Below are positions 1 to 5,268 of a DNA stretch of 5,268 bases, piece by piece. Position numbers and translations under genes: made by a program. This stretch comes from Zeimonas sp035303885. Its GTDB lineage: Bacteria; Pseudomonadota; Gammaproteobacteria; Burkholderiales; Burkholderiaceae_E. The stretch lies in the NCBI GenBank assembly GCA_035303885.1, contig DATGRE010000118.1:1-5268 (forward strand), written 5' to 3'. Each line of letters opens with the position of its first letter. The stretch's first letter is position 1. The notes beneath the pieces are model-generated. The model worked only from the letters and a program-made list of their open reading frames with translations, did not search any database and was not told where the DNA came from.

Positions 1-63
1 AGCCGAACGGCAGCACCGAAACCCATGCCGGTGCCGCCGCGGCACAGCTCGCGCGCGGTCTTG
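1..63. other. Left-edge stretch after the carrier gene, no assignable gene
   Basis: These 63 bases follow the stop codon of the carrier gene and run to the window edge. One minus-strand frame is open throughout and reads KTARELCRGGTGMGFGAAVR, with mostly G or C at third positions in its first part. It has no ATG, GTG or TTG start near the end of the carrier gene. The only in-frame ATG is at 24-26 and would leave eight codons in the window, without a convincing Shine-Dalgarno site. Other frames are also open, which is usual at this GC content over so short a distance. No intrinsic terminator is visible here. A downstream minus-strand gene may begin at the edge, but I do not recognise it. Confidence 0.25.
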
Positions 64-1473
64 TCAGAACGCGTCGACGCGTTGCGCGGGGGCGGTTCGC
101 AGCGCGGCCGCTGAGCCCGACACGGCGCTCGCCGCCAGCGCTTCCTGGCGTCGGCCCGCCCACCAGCTGTTGGCGAGCCAGGCGAAGGACAGCGGCACCG
201 CGACCAGCGCGATGCCGGTGATGCCAAGCCCGACGGCGGCGAGCAGCGCGTACGACCAGCTGCCCACCTGGTCGCCGGCGCGGTAGACGACGGTGTCGAT
301 CGCGTTCTTCGCCTTGTACTTGTCCTCTCGCGACAGCACGGTGAAGAGCAGCTCGCGGGTCGGGCGCGCGAGGCCGAAGTTCAGCACGCGACGCACGACC
401 TGCACGACGACGAGCACGGCGACGCCGGGCGCGAAGGCGAGGGCGCCGAAGCCCGCGATCGAGAGCGCGGGCAGGATCGACACCGTTCGCGCGACGCCGA
501 AGCGGCGCAGCAGGCGGCCGGCGACGAACAGCTGCACGAGCAGCGTTGCCGCGTTCACCGCGAGGTCGATCGACGCGAAGAAGCGCGTTCGCGCGACGCG
601 GTCGGCGAAATGTTCGGCGACGATGCCGGCCTGCAGGAAGTAGAGCAGCGTCGACGTGATCGAGAACAACAGCATGTAGCCGCAAATCGCGAGCAGGTAC
701 GGCGATCGCGCGATGTGCGTGAGTCCGGCCCATGCGCTGCCGCCGATCGGCGCGTGCGGTGCGTCGCCGGCCGCGTCCGTACCCGCTCCCGCGCCGCCGC
801 CTTCGGTCGCGGCGCCGCGGCTCGCCGCTCGCGCGGCTGCCGCCTCGCGCGCCCGGCGCGATACGAAGAGCACGCAGCCGCAGGCGGCGACGAGCAGGCC
901 TGCCGATGCGAGCAGCAGCGCGGCGGTGTCCAGCGTACCGGCGAGCGACGCCGTCGACGACGAGCCGACCACCGCGCCGAGCGTCGCGCCGGCGGCGAGC
1001 GGGCCGAACAGGCGCTTGCCCTGTTCGCTGTCGAAGACGTCGACCATCAGCGCCCAGAACAGCGAGACGACGAACAGGTTGAACACCGACGTCCAGACGA
1101 AGAAGACGCGGCCGATCCACGGTTCGTGCTCGGACGGCAGCCAGCGGAACGCCGCGGCGAAGGCGACGAGATTCGCGGCGAAGAACAGGTACGCGAGCGG
1201 CACGAAGCGCTCGCGCGGCATGCGTCGCACCAGCGCCGAGAAGGCAGGGTTCAACGCGAGCATGGCCGCCAGCGTCGCGGTGAACAGCCATTGCAGGTTC
1301 TCGACGCCGCCGAGCACGCCCATTTCGTCGCGTATCGGGCGGATCACGTAGTACGACGCGAGCAGCGCGAACACGAGCAGCAGCGAGCCGCCGACCAGCG
1401 CACCCTCGCCGGGTCGTACGCCGGCGAGGCGGGCGAGCGCGCCGCGCGCAGGCGGCGCGCGCTCAGAGCGCAT
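64..1473 (-). CDS. MFS-type membrane carrier, ADP/ATP translocase-like group
   Basis: This encodes a 469-residue inner-membrane protein with about 12 hydrophobic segments in two halves, roughly residues 25-205 and 258-438. The first half opens with RPGEG (20-24) and the conserved-looking YYVIRPIRDEMG (41-52). The second half carries a conserved block from RPTRELLF (370-377) through YKAKNAIDTVVYRAGD (386-401). From memory, these motifs mark a bacterial group usually annotated as MFS transporters or distant ADP/ATP (NTP/NDP) carriers. The substrate cannot be read from sequence, and nucleotide exchange should not be assumed. The halves are joined by an Ala/Gly-rich linker at about 206-245, probably cytoplasmic. 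The ATG start lies inside the end of the reductase gene (11-nt overlap), with only a weak GGAA about 10 nt upstream, so translation is probably coupled to the upstream gene. No frameshift or truncation is seen. The carrier-family call is firm; the subfamily is moderately sure. Confidence 0.85.
   Translation of the reverse strand: MRSERAPPARGALARLAGVRPGEGALVGGSLLLVFALLASYYVIRPIRDEMGVLGGVENLQWLFTATLAAMLALNPAFSALVRRMPRERFVPLAYLFFAANLVAFAAAFRWLPSEHEPWIGRVFFVWTSVFNLFVVSLFWALMVDVFDSEQGKRLFGPLAAGATLGAVVGSSSTASLAGTLDTAALLLASAGLLVAACGCVLFVSRRAREAAAARAASRGAATEGGGAGAGTDAAGDAPHAPIGGSAWAGLTHIARSPYLLAICGYMLLFSITSTLLYFLQAGIVAEHFADRVARTRFFASIDLAVNAATLLVQLFVAGRLLRRFGVARTVSILPALSIAGFGALAFAPGVAVLVVVQVVRRVLNFGLARPTRELLFTVLSREDKYKAKNAIDTVVYRAGDQVGSWSYALLAAVGLGITGIALVAVPLSFAWLANSWWAGRRQEALAASAVSGSAAALRTAPAQRVDAF
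68..83. repeat. Perfect 16-bp palindrome at the 3' end of the carrier gene
   Basis: AACGCGTCGACGCGTT is its own reverse complement and covers the last codons of the carrier gene (Q-R-V-D-A-F), two bases before the stop codon. In RNA it could fold into a six-pair stem with a UCGA loop. No T tract follows on the minus strand, so it does not look like an intrinsic terminator. It could be a protein-binding site or a stabilising 3' stem, or it may be chance in GC-rich coding DNA. Confidence 0.4.
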
Positions 1474-2428
1474 CGATGAAGCGTTCCATCCGCTTGCGTT
1501 CGATCGCGTCGGGCATCGGCCCGCGCGCGGCCGCCGCGTTGTCGATCGCGTACTCGGGACGCGCGGTGCCGGGAATCGCGCACACCACCGCCTCGTGCGA
1601 GACGACGTACTTCAGGAAGAACTGCGCCCAGCTCGTGCAACCGAAATCGGCCGCCCATTCCGGCAGCGCCTTGCCCTGCACGGCACGGAACAGCCGGCCG
1701 CGGCCGAACGGCAGGTTGATCATCGCCGCCATCTCGCGCTCGGTCGCGAGCGGAAGGATCCGTTCGCCGGCCCCGCGATTGTCGAGCGCGTAGTCGACCT
1801 GGATGAAGTCGAGCGGCTCGCGCTTCATCACGCGCTCGAAATCGGCGTACTGCGAATCGAAGGACGTGGTGATGCCGACGTAGCGGATGCGGCCCGAGTC
1901 CTTCAGCGCACGCAGCGTCGCGAGCTGCGTGTCGACGTCGCGCAGGTTGTGCACGGCGATCAGGTCGATGCGCGACGTGCGCAGGCGCCGGAACGACGCC
2001 TCGATCTGCGCGCGTCCTTCGTCGCGCGAGTTCGCGCCGACCTTCGTCGCGAGGAAGAGCCGTTCCCGCAGTCCTTGTGCCTCGACGATCTCGCCGACGA
2101 CCGTTTCGGCATTGCCGTACGACGGCGCCGTGTCGACGACGCGTCCGCCGGCCTGCGCGAAGCGCCGCAGCGTCTCGCGCAGGGTCTCCGACGCTTCGTC
2201 GTAGCGCCGCGCGGTGCCGAGCCCGACGACGGGGAGCATCTCGCCGCTGGACGGCACGGGCTTGTGCAGCGGCTGTGCGTCGCCGCTCTCGGCGAGCCGC
2301 TCGGCGGCGAGGCGCTCGACGGGAAGCGCCTGCGGAACGAAGGCGGCGGCCTGGCCGAATGCGCCGCGCGCCGGCAGCATCGATGCCGAGACGGCCCCTA
2401 GAACCCATCGTCTGCGATCGCTTCGCAT
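1463..2428 (-). CDS. Aldo/keto reductase with probable Tat export signal
   Basis: This is a 321-residue member of the aldo/keto reductase superfamily, which reduces carbonyls with NAD(P)H on a TIM barrel. The catalytic tetrad is visible: D99 and Y104 in VVDTAPSYG, K129 in LATKVG, and H160 in IAVHN. The C-terminal AIPGTARPEY (284-293) matches the family's cofactor-binding segment. The N-terminus (MRSDRRRWVLGAVSASML) resembles a twin-arginine signal: consecutive arginines at 5-7, a hydrophobic stretch from about 8 to 19, and a possible cleavage near A27. The barrel itself begins near residue 64 (MLPVVGLGTARRYD). Tat export would carry a folded, cofactor-loaded enzyme to the periplasm, as known for other Tat oxidoreductases; this is inferred. 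The ATG is supported by a clear AGGAG site. The gene lies 14 nt after recQ and overlaps the carrier start by 11 nt. The substrate is unknown. Confidence 0.92.
   Translation of the reverse strand: MRSDRRRWVLGAVSASMLPARGAFGQAAAFVPQALPVERLAAERLAESGDAQPLHKPVPSSGEMLPVVGLGTARRYDEASETLRETLRRFAQAGGRVVDTAPSYGNAETVVGEIVEAQGLRERLFLATKVGANSRDEGRAQIEASFRRLRTSRIDLIAVHNLRDVDTQLATLRALKDSGRIRYVGITTSFDSQYADFERVMKREPLDFIQVDYALDNRGAGERILPLATEREMAAMINLPFGRGRLFRAVQGKALPEWAADFGCTSWAQFFLKYVVSHEAVVCAIPGTARPEYAIDNAAAARGPMPDAIERKRMERFIDAL
2348..2428 (-). other. Probable twin-arginine signal peptide of the reductase
   Basis: Residues 1-27 of the reductase show a basic n-region with R5-R6-R7 followed by W8-V9-L10, then a mildly hydrophobic stretch (VLGAVSASMLPA) and small residues before a possible cleavage after FGQA (24-27). 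The match to the (S/T)RRxFLK consensus is partial: Asp precedes the arginines, Trp stands in the aromatic position, and no Lys follows. The exact cleavage site is uncertain. Confidence 0.65.
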
Positions 2429-2434
2429 CGCTCT

Positions 2435-2439
2435 CTCCT
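2435..2439 (-). promoter_or_regulatory. Shine-Dalgarno site of the reductase gene
   Basis: AGGAG on the minus strand lies six bases before the ATG at 2428, inside the 14-nt gap after the recQ stop. It is the best ribosome binding site in the window. It fixes the reductase start at the Met that precedes the twin-arginine segment, even though the same frame stays open far upstream into recQ. Confidence 0.85.
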
Positions 2440-2442
2440 GTT

Positions 2443-4308
2443 TCAGCCGTCGGGCGCTGCCGCGCGTACCAGCGCGACGATCGCCTCGCCGTAGGCCTCG
2501 AGCTTGCGCGTGCCGACGCCTCCGATCGTGGAGAGTGCCTCCACCGAGCTCGGGCGCTCGCGGGCGATCTCGCGCAGCGTCGCATCGTGGAATATCACGT
2601 ACGGCGGCATGCCGCGTTCGGCCGCCACGCCGCGACGCCATTCGCGCAGCCGCTCGAACAGGGCTTCGTCGCGCGGGTCGCGTCCGGCCTGTTCGGCGGC
2701 GGCGCGCTCCGACGCGCGCTTCGGGCGCTTCGCGCGCGTGCGCTCGGCCGCCTGCGGCCGGCGCATCTGCAGGCTGCGCTCGCCGCGCAACAGCGCGCGG
2801 CTCGCCTCGGTGAGCACGAGCACCTGGTGACGGGCGTGGTCGACGGCGACCAGGCCCTGCGCGACGAGCTGGCGCAGCACGGCGCGCCAGGCCGCTTCGT
2901 CGAGATCGGCGCCGATGCCGAAGGTGCTCAGCGCGTCGTGCCGGTGCTGCACGACGCGCGCGGTGGCCTGTCCGCGCAGGATCGCGACGATGTGCTGCGC
3001 GCCGAAGCCGAATCCGCTCGCCTGGCGCACGCGGTAGATGCACGACAGCAGCTTGCGCGCCGGCTCGGTGGCGTCCCACGGCTCGGGCGGCTCGAGGCAG
3101 TTGTCGCAGTTGCCGCACGGCCGGCTCCTTTCGCCGAAGTAGCCGAGCAGCTGCATGCGACGGCAGCCGATCGTCTCGGCCAGGGCGAGCATCGCATCGA
3201 GCTTGCCAGTGGCCACCCGCTTGTACGCGTCGTCGGCCTCCGATTGCTCGATGAAGCGGCGCTGCTGCACGACGTCGGCCAACCCGTAGGTCATCCACGC
3301 CTCGGCCGGCTCGCCGTCGCGTCCGGCGCGTCCGGTCTCCTGGTAGTAGCCCTCGATGCTGCGCGGCATGTCGAGGTGCGCGACGAAGCGCACGTCGGGC
3401 TTGTCGATGCCCATGCCGAACGCGATCGTCGCCACCATCACGATACCGTCGTCGCGCAGGAAGCGCATCTGGTTGGCGTTGCGCGCGGCGGCGTCCATGC
3501 CGGCGTGATAGGCGAGCGCGTCGACGCCGTGCTCGACCAGCCAGTCCACGGTGTCGTCGACCCTCGCCCGCGTGGCGCAATAGACGATGCCCGACTCGCC
3601 CGCGTGCCGGTCGAGGAAGGCGATCAGCTGGCGGCGCGGTTCGCGCTTCTCGACGATGCCGTAGCGAATGTTCGGGCGGTCGAAGCTCGAGACGAAGCTG
3701 CGTGCCTCCTCCAACGCGAGGCGCTGGACGATCTCGCGGCGCGTGAGCGCGTCCGCGGTCGCGGTGAGGGCGATGCGGGGCACGTCGGGAAAGCGCTCGT
3801 GCAGCACCGCGAGCTGCAGGTATTCCGGACGGAAGTCGTGGCCCCATTGCGAAACGCAGTGCGCCTCGTCGATCGCGAACAGCGCGATGCGCACGCGCTC
3901 GAGCAGCTCGAGGCAGCGCGGCGTGAGCAGCCGCTCGGGTGCGACGTAGAGCAGGTCGAGCTCGCCGGCGACGAGTGCGCGCTCGACGTCGGCCGCCTCG
4001 CGTCCGCTCAGCGAGGAGTTCAGGTATCGCGCGCGCACGCCGAGTTCGCGCAGCGCATCGACCTGGTCGTGCATCAGCGCGATCAGCGGCGAGACGACCA
4101 CACCGGTTCCGTCGCGCACGAGCGCCGGAATCTGGTAGCACAGCGACTTGCCGGCGCCGGTGGGCATCAGCACGAGCGCGTCGCCGCCGCCGACGACGTG
4201 CTCGACGATCGCCTCCTGCTCACCGCGGAACGCGTCGTATCCGAAGACGCTGCGCAGCACCTCGACCGGGTCGCGCGCGACGTCGAAGAGGAGGGATTCG
4301 TCCGACAT
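2443..4308 (-). CDS. recQ: ATP-dependent DNA helicase RecQ
   Basis: This encodes a 621-residue 3'-5' superfamily 2 DNA helicase of recombination and replication-fork repair. Motifs occur in order: motif 0 FRGEQ (27-31), Walker A MPTGAGKS (48-55) with K54, DEAH (147-150), the RecQ aromatic loop CVSQWGHDFRPEY (151-163), motif III LTATAD (181-186), FDRPNIRY (209-216), motif V region VATIAFGMGIDKPDVR (292-307), and motif VI QETGRAGRDG (323-332) with the arginine finger region. Zinc-binding cysteines are C382, C398, C401 and C404. A winged-helix RQC region follows (about 410-505), then a basic, Ala/Arg-rich linker (about 515-545) and a C-terminal HRDC domain (about 546-615). The length is normal for the family and nothing essential is missing. 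The chosen ATG gives the usual short N-terminal lead before motif 0, but no clear Shine-Dalgarno site precedes it. The reductase follows after 14 nt and thiF ends 50 nt upstream. Confidence 0.97.
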   Translation of the reverse strand: MSDESLLFDVARDPVEVLRSVFGYDAFRGEQEAIVEHVVGGGDALVLMPTGAGKSLCYQIPALVRDGTGVVVSPLIALMHDQVDALRELGVRARYLNSSLSGREAADVERALVAGELDLLYVAPERLLTPRCLELLERVRIALFAIDEAHCVSQWGHDFRPEYLQLAVLHERFPDVPRIALTATADALTRREIVQRLALEEARSFVSSFDRPNIRYGIVEKREPRRQLIAFLDRHAGESGIVYCATRARVDDTVDWLVEHGVDALAYHAGMDAAARNANQMRFLRDDGIVMVATIAFGMGIDKPDVRFVAHLDMPRSIEGYYQETGRAGRDGEPAEAWMTYGLADVVQQRRFIEQSEADDAYKRVATGKLDAMLALAETIGCRRMQLLGYFGERSRPCGNCDNCLEPPEPWDATEPARKLLSCIYRVRQASGFGFGAQHIVAILRGQATARVVQHRHDALSTFGIGADLDEAAWRAVLRQLVAQGLVAVDHARHQVLVLTEASRALLRGERSLQMRRPQAAERTRAKRPKRASERAAAEQAGRDPRDEALFERLREWRRGVAAERGMPPYVIFHDATLREIARERPSSVEALSTIGGVGTRKLEAYGEAIVALVRAAAPDG

Positions 4309-4358
4309 CGTGCGTCGAGTGTACCGGCGCGTGTACGCCGGCGCGACCGCAAGGGCTC
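4309..4358 (-). other. thiF-recQ spacer with a short GC hairpin
   Basis: This 50-nt gap holds an inverted repeat, CCGGCG at 4324-4329 and CGCCGG at 4336-4341, with a six-base loop. No T tract follows in either direction, so it is not a standard intrinsic terminator and thiF transcripts may run on into recQ. TACACT (4318-4323, minus strand) resembles a -10 box but has no acceptable -35 partner at 16-18 bp. No purine-rich ribosome binding site precedes the recQ ATG. Confidence 0.4.
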
Positions 4359-5168
4359 TCAGCCTTCCGGCTTGACCGAAAGACGGTCCCTTTCGACGCC
4401 GGCTGCCGCGGTCGTCGCCGGACGCCGGCCGCAGACCTCGCACGACGGATCGCGCGGAACGCGCACGTCGTGCCACTGCATCTCGAGTGCGTCGATCATC
4501 AGCAGACGCCCCACCGCGGGCCGTCCGAAGCGGCCGACGAGCTTCAGCGCCTCGGCCGCCTGCATCGTCCCGACGATGCCGGTGAGCGGCGCGAAGACGC
4601 CCATCGTCGCGCACAGTACCGGCTCGACTTCCTCGCCTTCGGGGAATAGGCAGTGGTAGCAGGGCGAGTCGTCGCGCCGGGTGTCGTAGACGCCGACCTG
4701 CCCGTCGAAGCGGATCGCCGCGCCCGAGACGAGCGGCACGCCATGCGCGACGCAGGCGCGGTTGATCGCCTGCCGGGTCGGGAAGTTGTCGCAGCAGTCG
4801 AGCACCACGTCGGCGCGCCGCACGAGCGCCTCGAGCGCGGCATCGTCGAGCCGCGCGACGACCGGTTCGACCTCGATGCCCGGATTCAGCTCCAGCATCG
4901 TGCGCCGTCCCGATTCGGCCTTCGGCTGTCCCACCCGGTCCTGGCGGTGCAGGATCTGCCGCTGCAGGTTCGTCAGGTCCACGGCATCGTCGTCGGCGAG
5001 CACGATGCGCCCGATGCCGGCCGCGGCCAGGTACAGGCCGGCCGGGGAGCCGAGGCCGCCGGCGCCGACGATGAGCGCGGTGGCGTCGAGCAGCCGCTGC
5101 TGCGCCTCGACGCCGATCTCGTCGAGAAGGATGTGGCGGCTGTAGCGGAGCAGCTGTTCGTCGTTCAT
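4359..5168 (-). CDS. ThiF/MoeB/HesA-family E1-like adenylyltransferase
   Basis: This 269-residue E1-like enzyme uses ATP to adenylate the C-terminal glycine of a small sulfur carrier (ThiS or MoaD type) for thiamine or molybdopterin synthesis. Visible family features are the N-terminal YSRHILL (9-15) with R11, the nucleotide-binding loop GAGGLGSP (35-42), DLTNLQRQILH (64-74), K83, the DCCDN segment (124-128), C186 at the position of the catalytic or sulfur-linked cysteine, and two zinc-binding CxxC pairs, C170/C173 and C243/C246. The length is typical of single-domain ThiF/MoeB, with no C-terminal rhodanese domain. No carrier gene lies in the window, so ThiF and MoeB cannot be separated. The ATG at 5168 fits the family N-terminus. 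A GTG at 5228 would add 20 atypical residues, and later starts would remove R11. There is no Shine-Dalgarno site, and the bases just upstream are a terminator T tract. Confidence 0.93.
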   Translation of the reverse strand: MNDEQLLRYSRHILLDEIGVEAQQRLLDATALIVGAGGLGSPAGLYLAAAGIGRIVLADDDAVDLTNLQRQILHRQDRVGQPKAESGRRTMLELNPGIEVEPVVARLDDAALEALVRRADVVLDCCDNFPTRQAINRACVAHGVPLVSGAAIRFDGQVGVYDTRRDDSPCYHCLFPEGEEVEPVLCATMGVFAPLTGIVGTMQAAEALKLVGRFGRPAVGRLLMIDALEMQWHDVRVPRDPSCEVCGRRPATTAAAGVERDRLSVKPEG

Positions 5169-5201
5169 GAAAAGAAAAAAGGCCGCGCGATGCGCGGCCT
5201 T
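5169..5201 (-). terminator. Strong intrinsic terminator after the right-edge gene
   Basis: On the minus strand a perfect ten-pair stem (5192-5201 with 5179-5188, eight of the pairs G-C) with a three-base ATC loop (5189-5191) is followed by a run of six Ts (the first two also in the stem), one C and four more Ts. This is the classic GC-stem and U-tract form. It lies 30 nt beyond the stop codon of the partial gene at the right edge and would end its transcript. The tract reaches the base before the thiF ATG, which is unusual. On the plus strand no T run follows the stem, so it acts one way only. Confidence 0.9.
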
Positions 5202-5230
5202 CGATGATAGCGAGCCGTCGGAACGCACGC

Positions 5231-5268
5231 TCAGCGCGCGGTCTCCTTCTGCAGCGCCGCCGCGGCCG
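5231..5268 (-). CDS. C-terminal end of an unidentified gene (partial)
   Basis: Only the last 11 codons and the TGA stop (5231-5233) are inside the window. They read AAAALQKETAR, and the gene continues beyond the right edge. The reading frame is supported by the strong terminator placed just after its stop. The residues are too few to name a family. From memory, an S41-family C-terminal processing protease often precedes a thiF/moeB-like gene in Burkholderiales, and this alanine-rich tail would be compatible, but that is a neighbourhood guess only. Confidence 0.6.
   Translation of the reverse strand, partial: AAAALQKETAR

Noticed and set aside
610..1479. Plus-strand open frames opposite the carrier gene.
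   Set aside because: Their products are low-complexity Arg/Ala/Glu-rich or Ser/Ala-rich, while the minus strand encodes a coherent multi-helix protein.
1344..2585. A 413-codon minus-strand open frame crossing the reductase gene.
   Set aside because: It is an Arg/Ala-rich shifted reading of the reductase and its flanks, with no domain.
2429..4141. The reductase frame stays open for 571 codons upstream through recQ, suggesting a giant fusion protein.
   Set aside because: The upstream part is an arginine-rich out-of-frame reading of recQ. A good AGGAG site and a signal-peptide-like N-terminus mark the true start at 2428.
4324..4341. The inverted repeat in the thiF-recQ spacer as an intrinsic terminator.
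   Set aside because: The stem is only six pairs and no T tract follows on either strand.
2077..4659. A plus-strand open frame of 860 codons opposite recQ and part of thiF.
   Set aside because: Its product is Arg/Ala/Val/Glu-rich with no recognisable domain, and it lies antisense to a gene with every RecQ motif intact. Long antisense frames are expected in GC-rich DNA where stop codons are rare.
5204..5209. TATCAT on the minus strand, a possible -10 box for thiF.
   Set aside because: No acceptable -35 hexamer lies 16-18 bp upstream, and the start of transcription would fall in the terminator stem. It is a weak match only.
5169..5228. A GTG at 5228 as the thiF start, adding 20 residues.
   Set aside because: The extension would translate the terminator hairpin and T tract and is unlike the family N-terminus, which begins naturally at the ATG at 5168.

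Overview
The window is a compact, very GC-rich stretch of bacterial chromosome (about 70% G+C by eye). All recognisable genes lie on the minus strand, so they read from the right edge to the left. The gene types, short spacers, overlapping stops and starts, and strong G/C preference at third codon positions fit a beta-proteobacterium, probably of the Burkholderiales. That placement is inferred from general resemblance, not from a search.

From right to left: (1) the last 11 codons of an unidentified gene (stop at 5231-5233); (2) a strong intrinsic terminator (5169-5201) whose T tract runs directly into the next start codon; (3) a ThiF/MoeB-type E1-like adenylyltransferase (4359-5168); (4) a 50-nt spacer; (5) a full-length RecQ DNA helicase with helicase core, zinc-binding/RQC region and HRDC domain (2443-4308); (6) after 14 nt carrying a clear Shine-Dalgarno site, an aldo/keto reductase with a probable twin-arginine export signal (1463-2428); (7) overlapping its end by 11 nt, a 12-helix MFS-type carrier related to the ADP/ATP translocase-like group (64-1473). 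The 63 bases at the left edge hold no gene that can be assigned.

recQ, the reductase and the carrier are packed tightly enough to be one transcription unit, possibly led by thiF. The four products do not form one obvious pathway: sulfur-carrier or cofactor activation, DNA repair, a periplasmic redox enzyme and a membrane carrier. The arrangement may therefore be housekeeping packing and not a functional module. I found no mobile element, CRISPR array, RNA gene, defence system or clear new system. The points most worth checking are the terminator abutting the thiF start with no ribosome binding site, the predicted export of the reductase, and the tight coupling of recQ to the reductase and carrier.
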